This document shows positions 46,451 through 55,281 of a DNA stretch of 64,000 nt, piece after piece (the first letter of the stretch is position 1; each line of letters begins with the position of its first letter). The stretch is from Streptococcus catagoni (GTDB lineage: Bacteria > Bacillota > Bacilli > Lactobacillales > Streptococcaceae), in assembly GCF_011421425.1 (NCBI RefSeq), contig NZ_WPCW01000006.1:1-64000 (forward strand), written 5' to 3'. The notes under the pieces were generated by a model. It searched no databases, was not told where the DNA came from, and was given only the letters and a program-made list of their open reading frames with translations. Position numbers and translations under genes: made by a program.

Positions 46451-46774
46451 TTACTCTACTTTCTTAATGTTATCATTTCTGTTGCTAAGTCCAGCTTTTC
46501 CAGCGATATCAATAATGCGGTCACGTCTTGATAACTCATTAACCTCTTGCTTAGCATTATTAAGTTCTGTTTTTTTATCATCAATTTGACTGTTTAAGGT
46601 CGTAATATTCTGTTGTAATTGTAGCTTACTACTTTGCAAATAGATAATACTCATAGCCATGATAATAGCTGTAATAATCATGGAACCATAAAAAGCCTTC
46701 TCGATACGAGAGAAAGTTCGTATGCGTTTTTGTAAGGCAGAGGTTAGAGCTTGACTTCTTTTTTCATTATTCAT
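46451..46774 (-). CDS. ftsL: Cell division protein FtsL
   Basis: 107 aa. A short basic cytosolic tail, one membrane helix (about 28-48) and an extracellular coiled coil (about 50-90). It forms the FtsL-DivIC-DivIB complex that controls septal wall synthesis. Identified by size, topology and place between rsmH and pbp2X. Confidence 0.93.
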   Translation of the reverse strand: MNNEKRSQALTSALQKRIRTFSRIEKAFYGSMIITAIIMAMSIIYLQSSKLQLQQNITTLNSQIDDKKTELNNAKQEVNELSRRDRIIDIAGKAGLSNRNDNIKKVE

Positions 46775-46779
46775 AATTA

Positions 46780-47730
46780 TTAAATCCGAATTTTTTTAGC
46801 GACACGTAATTTTGCTGAATGGGCACGGTTGTTTGCACTGAGTTCCTCAGGACTTGGTAAAATAGGTTTTCTAGAGACCAATTCAAACTTTGGCTGCATA
46901 TCATCAGGAATAAAAGGTAGACCTTTTGGAATATCCACCGTGCTTGCCTCCTTGAAAAGTTGCTTTGTTAGACGATCTTCTAAAGAATGAAAGGTTATCA
47001 CTGAAATCCGACCATCAAGGGCTAGTAAAGACAGTGCTTGTTGAATGGATTCATCGGCTGCCCCTAATTCGTCATTGACCTCAATGCGAATGGCTTGAAA
47101 AATCTGCTTGGCCGGATGTCCCTTTTTCTTTAGTTCTTTTGCAGATTTGGCTGACTTAATAATATCGGCCAGTTCTGTAGTTGTTTCAATAGGTTTGATT
47201 GCTCGAGCTTGCTCAATCTTACGGGCTATCTGCTTAGAAAATTTATCTTCCCCGTACTTAAAGAAAATCCTTACTAAATCATTAAAAGAATAAGTATTAA
47301 CAACCTGGTAGGCTGTCAAAGGAGCTTCTCTATCCATCCTCATGTCCAGTGGAGCATCTTGACGGTAGGAAAAGCCACGCTCTCTTTCATCCAGTTGCGG
47401 GCTTGAAACTCCTAAATCATACAGAATCCCATCAATTTTCTCTACGCCAAGGGCCTGAAGACGTGATTTTAAATTCCTAAAGTTATCCTTGATAAAAGTC
47501 ACTTGGCCTTTTTCAATATAGGGTTTCAATAAGATTTGTGCATTGTCTATAGCTTTTTGATCTTGGTCAAAACAGTAGAGATGTCCCTTATCACCCAAGT
47601 GAGATAATAAATAAGAAGAATGTCCCCCACCACCAAGCGTAGCATCTACATAGACCCCGTCAGCTTTGACATTCAATAAATCCACCGTCTCTTTTAAAAG
47701 TACGGTTACATGATGAAATTCTTTTGTCAT
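46780..47730 (-). CDS. rsmH: 16S rRNA m4C1402 methyltransferase RsmH
   Basis: 316 aa. Conserved start [17 protein letters not shown] loop [14 protein letters not shown], and [18 protein letters not shown] and ITFHSLEDR. It methylates C1402 N4 in 16S rRNA. First gene of the division cluster. A TAGAAT hexamer ends only 7 nt before the ATG and AAAGG is 1 nt from it, too close for a normal Shine-Dalgarno, so the transcript may be leaderless. Confidence 0.96.
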   Translation of the reverse strand: MTKEFHHVTVLLKETVDLLNVKADGVYVDATLGGGGHSSYLLSHLGDKGHLYCFDQDQKAIDNAQILLKPYIEKGQVTFIKDNFRNLKSRLQALGVEKIDGILYDLGVSSPQLDERERGFSYRQDAPLDMRMDREAPLTAYQVVNTYSFNDLVRIFFKYGEDKFSKQIARKIEQARAIKPIETTTELADIIKSAKSAKELKKKGHPAKQIFQAIRIEVNDELGAADESIQQALSLLALDGRISVITFHSLEDRLTKQLFKEASTVDIPKGLPFIPDDMQPKFELVSRKPILPSPEELSANNRAHSAKLRVAKKIRI

Positions 47731-47737
47731 ACCTTTA

Positions 47738-47743
47738 ATTCTA
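47738..47743 (-). promoter_or_regulatory. Probable rsmH -10 element
   Basis: Minus-strand TAGAAT, 7 nt before the rsmH ATG. The -35 is poor. If used, transcription begins at or next to the start codon. Confidence 0.45.
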
Positions 47744-47864
47744 ACATATTTTAGATATTAATAAAACAAAAAGAAAGACTGGAAGCGCTAGCTCTCACAA
47801 TCTTCTTTTAATTAACTTTCTAGCAGCCTTACCCTCTGCTTGCTTTAATGATCTTCCATGAAAA

Positions 47865-47906
47865 AATAGAAAAAGCCCTTAGTTGATACAAGCTTCTAAG
47901 GACTTT
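47865..47906 (-). terminator. Terminator of the ABC exporter operon
   Basis: 11-bp stem with one wobble (47872-47882 with 47896-47906), followed on the minus strand by TTCTATTTTTT. It lies 28 bp after the permease stop. Confidence 0.8.
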
Positions 47907-47933
47907 CTACACTAGGGGAGGAAAAATGCAGTG

Positions 47934-49580
47934 CTATGATTGAACTTCTACTAAGAAATCATAAATTTTTTTCCAAAAGTTTCTGATAAGAAAATATTGT
48001 GCTACAGCTAAAGACACTAGGAGAATAAAGACTAGGAATCCGTTTACGAGCAAGACTTCCTTGAGCACTATGGCAGAAAATATAGTGATTCCTACAAGTA
48101 TGAGCCCAGCGATAAGAGTTCCAAAAATTAAGCCCAGCGTATACCATTGACCACCACCTCTAGTAAATAGCTGAGTCATATCCTGCCAACGCAGATTCAA
48201 ATACTTGAGGTCACGCCTAAACATGAATTGTCCTTGAACCAAAGACATCAGTATATAACCTATTAGAAAGCTTAGGGTTGGTATCAGAGCCAGCTTCAAA
48301 ACAAATATAAGGAGCAGACTGTATAAGAGAGCGGGTCCTATTGTTTGCAGGGCTATGAACAAAAGGAATTTTTCCTTAAGGAAACGCTCCATTGAGAAAG
48401 GTAAACTTTTTAAGTAGATGAAGTTTTCTTTTTCAAGTGAGGTAGCAACCCCAACAAATGTTGACGGACTCATGCTTATAGAAGCTAGTAAAATACCTAC
48501 CAGGAAAGTCAGTCCAAAATATTCATTGCCCACAAAATCTGCAATCGCCTGTCCCTTGCTGATAGCGGGTGCCATAAAACTAAAGATGTAAATCAAAGGC
48601 ATCAGATAGGTTTGTGTTAATAGGGTGGCATTTTGCAAGGTTGAAAGATGATGTCTGACCATAACCTTATCAAGGGATTGTTCTGAATAGGTTCTGACCT
48701 TTTTCTTAGTAGGTTTAGCTGAACTTGTTTTAGCACTGGTATAGAGTGCTTCTTCAAAGTACTTGGGCATCATTAACTTAACAATCCCAAATAGCAATAG
48801 GATTACTACAAGTAGTGGAAGCCAAAAATGCAAAAGACTTTCGGCAGAAAAAGGTTCGTGAACAACATCGTAATAGCCTCTAAAGTAAGGAAGCGGTGAA
48901 CGATCAATCAAGGTATGCTCCTCGTTCATCCGTGACTGATTATTGAAGTTTAAAAGTAAGACTAAAGCGATGGCTCCAAAAGTAGAGATAAACATCAAAA
49001 TCGTTGATATGAGCTTCCTTCTTGGAGAGCGTACAATGATCTTGCCAATCCAAGAATTCAAATAAAGTGCCAATACATAGGAACTGACTAAGACTAGCAA
49101 GAACAACAGTAAGGCTAGGGGGATGGCTAAGGGATTTCCCATTATCTGCCAGTAGGCGAGGATAAACAATGATACCAAAGGCATCAGAAAGACTGAACCC
49201 ATACCCAAGGAAGAAAAGACCTTGGCAAGGTACAATTCACCAGACTTTATGGGCAGGTGAACGTACAAGGCTAAGTCGTTACTGTCATAAAAAATCGTGT
49301 ATAGGGAAGAAAAGGCAGTCAATGTTGACATCACAAAGAACAAGGCAATATAAAATGAGAAATAACCTGGGTATTTACTGAAATCTATCCCTATGAACAT
49401 AAAGAGGTAGATAAACAAAAATAGGATAGAGGTTGTAATCTGCTGTTTTATAATAGATTTATAGGCTTTAAAGTTTTTTGAAGGTCTTTTTTCCTGTTTC
49501 TTTTTTAAGGCAGTTAGAGCTTGTGGATTTGAGTAGAGGATGTTGATTTTAATAAGTTCCCAAATACTTGTCCAATTCAT
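47934..49580 (-). CDS. ABC-2 type exporter permease
   Basis: 548 aa with about 12 predicted membrane helices in two blocks and a cytosolic stretch rich in Lys/Thr near residues 285-305. It resembles large ABC-2 permeases of Firmicutes (YthQ/EcsB-like) but I cannot name a substrate. The gene lies 2 bp after its ATPase partner. Nearness to a bacteriocin-immunity-like gene hints at peptide export or self-protection, which is inference only. Confidence 0.8.
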   Translation of the reverse strand: MNWTSIWELIKINILYSNPQALTALKKKQEKRPSKNFKAYKSIIKQQITTSILFLFIYLFMFIGIDFSKYPGYFSFYIALFFVMSTLTAFSSLYTIFYDSNDLALYVHLPIKSGELYLAKVFSSLGMGSVFLMPLVSLFILAYWQIMGNPLAIPLALLLFLLVLVSSYVLALYLNSWIGKIIVRSPRRKLISTILMFISTFGAIALVLLLNFNNQSRMNEEHTLIDRSPLPYFRGYYDVVHEPFSAESLLHFWLPLLVVILLLFGIVKLMMPKYFEEALYTSAKTSSAKPTKKKVRTYSEQSLDKVMVRHHLSTLQNATLLTQTYLMPLIYIFSFMAPAISKGQAIADFVGNEYFGLTFLVGILLASISMSPSTFVGVATSLEKENFIYLKSLPFSMERFLKEKFLLFIALQTIGPALLYSLLLIFVLKLALIPTLSFLIGYILMSLVQGQFMFRRDLKYLNLRWQDMTQLFTRGGGQWYTLGLIFGTLIAGLILVGITIFSAIVLKEVLLVNGFLVFILLVSLAVAQYFLIRNFWKKIYDFLVEVQS

Positions 49581-49582
49581 CC

Positions 49583-50320
49583 CTATACCTCCTCTTTGGC
49601 ATTTCGTCCTGCTAATTCCAAGTAGATGCTTTCAAGATCTTTTTCAGGATAATTGGCTTTCAATTCAGAGATTGTCCCTAAAAAGATTAACTTCCCTTTT
49701 TTTAGAATCCCAATCCGATCACACAGTTGTTCAGCAACAGAGAGGACATGGGTTGAAAACAAGACAATATTGCCAGAATTGGCATGTTCTCTCATCATTT
49801 CTTTCAAATCATAGGAAGCTTGAGGATCTAAACCAGTCAAGGGTTCATCCAAAACCCAGATAGCAGGATTAGAGACTAAGGCACCGATAACAATTGTTTT
49901 TTGCCTCATCCCATGTGAAAAACTGTCAATGGTATTATTTTCTTCTGAACCCATATCAAATAGCTGACTCAATTGGGAAATGCGATTTTCCGTTTCTTCT
50001 GAGCTAACCCCATAAATCTTAGCCAAAAAGTGCCAATATTCATTAGCTGTTAGATTCAAAAAAAGATCGGGTGAATCTGGAACATAACCAATTAATTTTT
50101 TAACGGCATCCCTATTCTCACTTAAAAGCCGGCCGTTTACAAAGACTTCACCATAGCTAGCTTCAATGATCGACGTTAAAATACTAATGGTGGTGGTTTT
50201 TCCAGCTCCGTTATGGCCGATCAGACCAAATATTTCACCATCATTAATGGTTAGGTTAAGATCTCCCAAAGCTTCTTTTTGTCCATATATTTTTGAAACA
50301 TGTTTAAATTCTATCATCAT
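49583..50320 (-). CDS. ABC exporter ATPase
   Basis: 245 aa. Walker A LIGHNGAGKTTTIS, Q-loop, signature FSHGMRQK (a degenerate LSGGQ, common in this subfamily), Walker B VLDEPLTGLDPQ, H-loop FSTHVL. CcmA/EcsA-type ATPase paired with the large permease that follows. RBS AAGGAG is upstream. It lies 20 bp after the small immunity-like gene, so all three form one operon. Confidence 0.92.
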   Translation of the reverse strand: MMIEFKHVSKIYGQKEALGDLNLTINDGEIFGLIGHNGAGKTTTISILTSIIEASYGEVFVNGRLLSENRDAVKKLIGYVPDSPDLFLNLTANEYWHFLAKIYGVSSEETENRISQLSQLFDMGSEENNTIDSFSHGMRQKTIVIGALVSNPAIWVLDEPLTGLDPQASYDLKEMMREHANSGNIVLFSTHVLSVAEQLCDRIGILKKGKLIFLGTISELKANYPEKDLESIYLELAGRNAKEEV

Positions 50321-50340
50321 AACTCCTTTTTTATATCAGA

Positions 50341-50607
50341 TCAAGACACTTCGCTCTCACTACATAGATATTTACCTAAGGTTTCCTTTAAAGCATAAAG
50401 TGATCTGGGCAAAGACATTTGATTTTTCCTTATATAAGCGTCCAAGTCCTTATTTAAATCTCTAGCAATGACAACAAGATTTTGATTGTTAATTAACTTA
50501 TTTGAAGCTGATAGTAGATAGGCCGCAAAGAAAGCGTTTTCTCTGTTTTCTGGGTGATCGTATGCTTCCACAATCTGCTTGTAGAAATCTAGGCTTGCTT
50601 TTTCCAT
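50341..50607 (-). CDS. Small helical protein, possibly bacteriocin-immunity-like
   Basis: 88 aa, all-helical by composition, no signal peptide or membrane segment. The pattern (NRENAFFAAYLLSASNKL, LNKDLDAYIRKNQMSLPRSL) resembles the enterocin A immunity family of four-helix cytosolic proteins that guard against class IIa bacteriocins, but the match is by eye only. Good RBS (AAGGAG). It leads the ABC exporter operon. No bacteriocin precursor is seen nearby. Confidence 0.45.
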   Translation of the reverse strand: MEKASLDFYKQIVEAYDHPENRENAFFAAYLLSASNKLINNQNLVVIARDLNKDLDAYIRKNQMSLPRSLYALKETLGKYLCSESEVS

Positions 50608-50750
50608 AACTTCTCCTTTTTGTATCTTTAACTTAATACAATCGATATCTACAGAATAAAGGATCTGGCTAATTTTGTCAACTGCTAAAGCTCATTTAAT
50701 TAAAAATTCCTAAAAAAAGGAACCTTTCTCAACTCTTCCTTTTAGATTGA

Positions 50751-50820
50751 AAAAAAAACGGACAAGCTCCACCTCATGGTCATCAAAAGGTAAAAATTGT
50801 CTGTTTTTTTATTGTTAATA
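50751..50820 (-). terminator. Hairpin after tkt
   Basis: A 14-bp arm (50752-50765) and its near complement (50807-50820) flank a 41-nt loop, with A/T runs on both outer sides. It lies about 50 bp after the tkt stop. A second hairpin (50710-50746) follows. The rest of 50608-50871 shows nothing else. Confidence 0.6.
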
Positions 50821-50871
50821 TGAGATTAAAAGTTAGGTCTATGAAGCATTTCTAGATAGAAAAACTTTTTC

Positions 50872-52857
50872 TTATAAGTCTTTGTATAGGGAGATGGCAT
50901 TTTCTTTAGTGAAGCCATACTCTTCAAAGATACGATTTCCTGGTGCAGAAGCTCCCCAGTTATCAATAGTTAGGGTCTTACCATGTAAGCCAACATATTT
51001 AGCCCAACCATAACTAGAAGCTGCTTCAATTGCCAAGCGTTTACTTACAGAAGCTGGTAGAATTTCTTCTTTATAGTCGTCTGATTGTTGGTCAAAGATA
51101 TTTTGTGATGGCATTGAAACCACACGAACATGGATGCCTTCTTCTGCTAAGGCAGCTTGAGTATCCAGTGCTAATTTCACTTCTGAACCTGTCGCAATAA
51201 TAATGCCGTCAAGTTGGCCTTTAGCTTCAGATAGGATATAGGCTCCCTTATTAAGACCTTCTTCTGCTAATTCTTTTGTTCCTTCAAGAACAGGCAGATT
51301 TTGACGCGTCAAGACTAACATTGTTGGTTTATCAGTTTCTGCTAAGGCACGTTTCCAGGCTGCATTTGTTTCATTTCCATCAGCAGGACGGATAACATTC
51401 AAATTAGGCATTGAACGAACACTAGCTAACTGTTCAATAGGTTCATGGGTTGGACCATCTTCACCAACTGCAATAGAATCATGGGTCATAACGTACATGG
51501 TTGGTAAGTTTTGAAGAGCTGCCATACGCACTGCTGGTAAGAGGTAATTAGAGAAAACAAAGAATGTTCCACCATAGACACGTGTTCCACCGTGGAGAGC
51601 AATCCCATTCATGGCTGCTGCCATGGCAAATTCACGTACACCAAACCAGATATTGCGTCCCTTATAGTTATCAGGCTGAAAATCAGTTTCTGCTTTAACC
51701 ATGGTATTATTTGAGGCAGAAAGGTCGGCTGATCCTCCCCAAAATGAAGGAACTTGTTCTGAAATTTGTTGAATAGCTTCTTGGCTAGAAACACGGCTAG
51801 CCTTAGAACTTCCTAGTTCATGAGCTGCCAAATCAACTTCAACAGCTTCATTTGCAAAGGCCTGACGGTATTCTTTGGCTAGTTCAGGATATTCTTTTTC
51901 ATAAGCTGCAAATAGTTTATTCCATCTTTCTTCAGCCTTTTCTCCTCGAGCCTGTAAGCCTTGAGCGAAGCGGTCTTTAACCTCACTTGGTACTTCAAAA
52001 TCAGCATGAGTCCACTTGTAGGCTTTTTTAGCAAAGACAATACCTTCTGCCCCTAAAGGAGCTCCGTGTACTGCAGATGTCCCTTGTTTTTCAGCACCAA
52101 AACCAATAATAGTTTTAACTTCTATAATAGTTGGTTTGTCAGTTTCTGCTTGTGCTTCTTTGATGGCTTCTGAGATGGCATTGAGGTCATTACCATTTTT
52201 AACTAGGATATGTTGCCAACCATAGGCTTCAAAACGTCCCTTAACACTTTCAGTAAAGGCTTTTGAAGTTGGTCCATCAAGAGAAATATCATTTGAATCA
52301 TAGAGCATAATAAGCTTGCCTAATTTCAAATGTCCAGCTAAACTTGCTGCTTCTTGACTGACACCTTCCATCAAGTCTCCGTCACCATTTAAAGCATAGG
52401 TATAGTGATCCACAATCTTGAAGTCTGGCTTATTATATTTAGCTGCAAGATGCACTTCGGCCATAGCCATACCAACTGCATTGGCAATTCCTTGTCCTAG
52501 TGGTCCAGTGGTTGCTTCAACACCGTCAGTATGATTAACTTCAGGATGTCCTGGAGTCTTTGAACCCCATTGGCGGAAATTTTTCAAATCATCTATAGAA
52601 AGATCATATCCTGCTAGGTGTAATAAGCTATACAGCATAGCACTGCCATGACCTGCCGATAAAACGAAGCGATCTCTGTTAGTCCAATTACGGCTTGTTT
52701 TTGGATTAACATTCATAAAATGATTCCAAAGCACATAGGCCATGGGCGCTGCCCCCATCGGCAAGCCAGGATGTCCTGAATTAGCTGCTTGGATCGCATC
52801 CATTGAAAGCGTGCGGACAGTGTTTACTGCCAACTGGTCAGTTGCATCAAATGTCAT
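50872..52857 (-). CDS. tkt: Transketolase
   Basis: 661 aa. Thiamine diphosphate-binding [20 protein letters not shown], catalytic His/Asp blocks [12 protein letters not shown] and [14 protein letters not shown], and a C-terminal regulatory domain. It moves two-carbon units in the pentose phosphate pathway. An extended -10 (TGTTACAAT) precedes it. It follows a transaldolase-like gene by 175 bp; together they rebuild hexose phosphates from pentoses. Confidence 0.97.
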   Translation of the reverse strand: MTFDATDQLAVNTVRTLSMDAIQAANSGHPGLPMGAAPMAYVLWNHFMNVNPKTSRNWTNRDRFVLSAGHGSAMLYSLLHLAGYDLSIDDLKNFRQWGSKTPGHPEVNHTDGVEATTGPLGQGIANAVGMAMAEVHLAAKYNKPDFKIVDHYTYALNGDGDLMEGVSQEAASLAGHLKLGKLIMLYDSNDISLDGPTSKAFTESVKGRFEAYGWQHILVKNGNDLNAISEAIKEAQAETDKPTIIEVKTIIGFGAEKQGTSAVHGAPLGAEGIVFAKKAYKWTHADFEVPSEVKDRFAQGLQARGEKAEERWNKLFAAYEKEYPELAKEYRQAFANEAVEVDLAAHELGSSKASRVSSQEAIQQISEQVPSFWGGSADLSASNNTMVKAETDFQPDNYKGRNIWFGVREFAMAAAMNGIALHGGTRVYGGTFFVFSNYLLPAVRMAALQNLPTMYVMTHDSIAVGEDGPTHEPIEQLASVRSMPNLNVIRPADGNETNAAWKRALAETDKPTMLVLTRQNLPVLEGTKELAEEGLNKGAYILSEAKGQLDGIIIATGSEVKLALDTQAALAEEGIHVRVVSMPSQNIFDQQSDDYKEEILPASVSKRLAIEAASSYGWAKYVGLHGKTLTIDNWGASAPGNRIFEEYGFTKENAISLYKDL

Positions 52858-52999
52858 AAGTAAAACCTTTCTATTTACTAGCTCAAAGTTTAAGTGTTTT
52901 CCGTTCTCTATTGTAACATATTTTAAGCACTATATTGATGAAATACCCATAAAACATAGGATTAAAGTGTTCTATTACACAGAGCAATAATCATGGTCA

Positions 53000-53040
53000 A
53001 GCCCAGCTGTCCTTAACAGCCAGGCTCTTTTTTTATTTTT
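53000..53040 (+). terminator. Plus-strand terminator with no plus-strand gene
   Basis: 11-bp stem with wobble pairs (53000-53010 with 53016-53026), 5-nt loop, then T-rich 53028-53040 on the plus strand. The genes on both sides are on the minus strand, where the hairpin lacks a U-run. Either a weak minus-strand terminator for the transaldolase gene or the end of a small plus-strand RNA. Confidence 0.55.
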
Positions 53041-53677
53041 TAAAGGCTTCCCAGTCTTTCATAAATTGGTCAATACCACTTGTTGTTAATGGGTGTAGGC
53101 TCATTTTTTCAAAAACACTGTCTGGAATAGTTGCTATATGAGAACCAAGTTTAGCTACAGCTTCAACATGTGCTGCATTTCTGATACTTGCAGAAATGAT
53201 TTCTGTTTCAAAACCATATAGGTCAATAATTTCTCTTAAATCTTCAATCAATTGATAAGGATCTGAGCCAATGTCCTCTAGGCGTCCAATGAAGGGGCTA
53301 ATATAGGTTGCACCGGCTTTCATAGCCATAAGTCCCTGAGATACTGTGAAAACGAGGGTCACATTTGTTTTAATACCTTCTTTTGATAGGATATTAGTTG
53401 CCTTTAAACCATCAGCTGTCATAGGAATTTTAACGACAATATTCTTATGCCATTTTGCAATACTGCGAGCTTGTTCAACCATTTCTTCTGCTCCTAGTGC
53501 TGTCACTTCAGCTGAGATAGGACCATCTACAATGTCACAAATTTCTTTAATAACTGTCTCAAAATCACGTCCTTCACGTGAAATGATTGTTGGGTTTGTG
53601 GTGACACCATCTACAAGGCCTAAGTTATTGATCGCCTTAATGGCTTCAACATTTGCTGTATCTAAGAAAAATTTCAT
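53033..53677 (-). CDS. Transaldolase/fructose-6-phosphate aldolase-like enzyme
   Basis: 214 aa, the short TalC/MipB class of class I aldolases. The Schiff-base lysine is in [15 protein letters not shown]; other conserved blocks are [27 protein letters not shown] and [11 protein letters not shown]. Depending on active-site detail such proteins act as transaldolase or F6P aldolase; next to tkt, a transaldolase role is likely. RBS TTGGAGG. Confidence 0.92.
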   Translation of the reverse strand: MKFFLDTANVEAIKAINNLGLVDGVTTNPTIISREGRDFETVIKEICDIVDGPISAEVTALGAEEMVEQARSIAKWHKNIVVKIPMTADGLKATNILSKEGIKTNVTLVFTVSQGLMAMKAGATYISPFIGRLEDIGSDPYQLIEDLREIIDLYGFETEIISASIRNAAHVEAVAKLGSHIATIPDSVFEKMSLHPLTTSGIDQFMKDWEAFKK

Positions 53678-53817
53678 TTTTTATCCTCCAATTTATCTTT
53701 AGTAATATCACATGTTTATAAAAGTATTTCTACCATTTATTATAGATTGCCTTAGGGTCTTAAAAAAGACCAAGTATCACACAAAAGTGTGTTCAAAAAT
53801 AGACCAACGTTTTTTAC

Positions 53818-55281
53818 TTACAAGCTATCCTCCTCCTTATTTTTAGATCCTAGTTCCTTCTTTAAAAATTGCTCCAAGGCCTCTAATTCCAAATTCCAAG
53901 TATAGGACTTAAGCTGATAATAGGGTAGGTTTCCTTGTCCATTAGAATTGCGATAAGAGATCAGGCAATCAAAGCTTTCTCCTTTTTGATAAGGAGCAAA
54001 AATAAAATTACCATTGTCTTCTAAATGTTTTCGAATGGTTAATTCCGCCATGGCATTTTCAACCACATCATGACCAAAATCAAGACCAACCTTCAAGACC
54101 TTGTGCTGCCTTTCAATTGAGAAAATAATCAATTCTAGAAGCTTATAAGACAAGTAAGAAGCCAAATCAGAATCTTGCAGCCTATGATCACCTGCTTGAA
54201 TTAAGAGATGCCTTAAAATAACTTCAATTTTCTCTCTATCTTCAGTAGTTCTTAAGCTTAAAAGTTTTTCCTTTTTAAATTCTTGGTTGAGAATAGCCCC
54301 CTTAAAAAAGTAAGTTCTTGAAAAATAGAGGCCCAGATTATAAATAATTTCTTCTTTGGTGCGGTGGCCAATGATATGGGCTCTTCGCAAAAGCCAGAGG
54401 GACTCTGAAATCTTATCAGCTATGGGGCCACCAAAGCCCAAAATATATTCCATAGAAGGAACGGGCAAAACCGCATAGGATTGTAAAAAGATAAATAAAC
54501 TTTTAGCCTCGAAAGTGTCATACTCAATGGCATAACGTCTTAAATAATGCAAAATGACCTTTTCAAGCCTTTTAAAGAAGACATGCTTTTCTATGAAATC
54601 AAGATCTTTCTGATCAGAAAAACTTTTTTCCCTATTAAAAGAAAGACGTCTTTGGGAAATAGCAAGCCATAAAGATAGTTTCTCTAATTGATTCTCAGTC
54701 ATATCTAAACCTAGAAAACGCTGAGCTATCAAGCTTAAATTCTTTTGATCAACATTTCTATTGAAAGCTTGCATTTCCTGTTTTGAAAAGCTTAAGGTTA
54801 AGAGTTCAAAGAAAAAATAACGCCACTGCAACTCACTACCTATTTGTTTTCCCTGCCAAATAGCAATATCAAATTCCTCTAAATACTTGTTAATATGGGC
54901 TAAGCTTCGGTTAAAGGTCGCTTCGCTAACTAAGAAATCCTCAGATAAGCTAGTAATATTAAAATGCTCATGGCCAAGCAGATAAAGCAGAATGCGATAG
55001 GAAAGAGCATCCTTTAAGAGGACTGATAGTATGAATTCCCAGGTTATGTTTCCTTCTTCTTCGATTAACAAAAAATCATTGGCTAGAATCAACTGATAGG
55101 CCAAGTGAGACTCTTGAAATAAGGCATTGAGATTTTCAATGTATTTGATCAGTGTCACCTTAGAAATCTTCAAAAGAGTCATAACTTCTTTTAAGCTAAG
55201 CTTTTTATCAGATTGGTAAAGGGTCAGCAGAAGCTGATACTGGGCTCGCCTCTCCTTATCCATCAAGTATTCAATCTTCAT
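53818..55281 (-). CDS. Mga-like PRD-type transcriptional regulator
   Basis: 487 aa. N-terminal HTH_Mga/HTH domains (LSLKEVMTLLKISKVTLIKYIENL; second HTH about 105-150), a PRD-like central region with several His, and a C-terminal EIIB-like part. Mga/AtxA regulators couple virulence or sugar genes to PTS phosphorylation. It overlaps the end of the FAD oxidoreductase by 4 bp, so both share one mRNA controlled by a cre-overlapped promoter. Target genes are unknown; the adjacent glp operon is a candidate. Confidence 0.82.
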   Translation of the reverse strand: MKIEYLMDKERRAQYQLLLTLYQSDKKLSLKEVMTLLKISKVTLIKYIENLNALFQESHLAYQLILANDFLLIEEEGNITWEFILSVLLKDALSYRILLYLLGHEHFNITSLSEDFLVSEATFNRSLAHINKYLEEFDIAIWQGKQIGSELQWRYFFFELLTLSFSKQEMQAFNRNVDQKNLSLIAQRFLGLDMTENQLEKLSLWLAISQRRLSFNREKSFSDQKDLDFIEKHVFFKRLEKVILHYLRRYAIEYDTFEAKSLFIFLQSYAVLPVPSMEYILGFGGPIADKISESLWLLRRAHIIGHRTKEEIIYNLGLYFSRTYFFKGAILNQEFKKEKLLSLRTTEDREKIEVILRHLLIQAGDHRLQDSDLASYLSYKLLELIIFSIERQHKVLKVGLDFGHDVVENAMAELTIRKHLEDNGNFIFAPYQKGESFDCLISYRNSNGQGNLPYYQLKSYTWNLELEALEQFLKKELGSKNKEEDSL

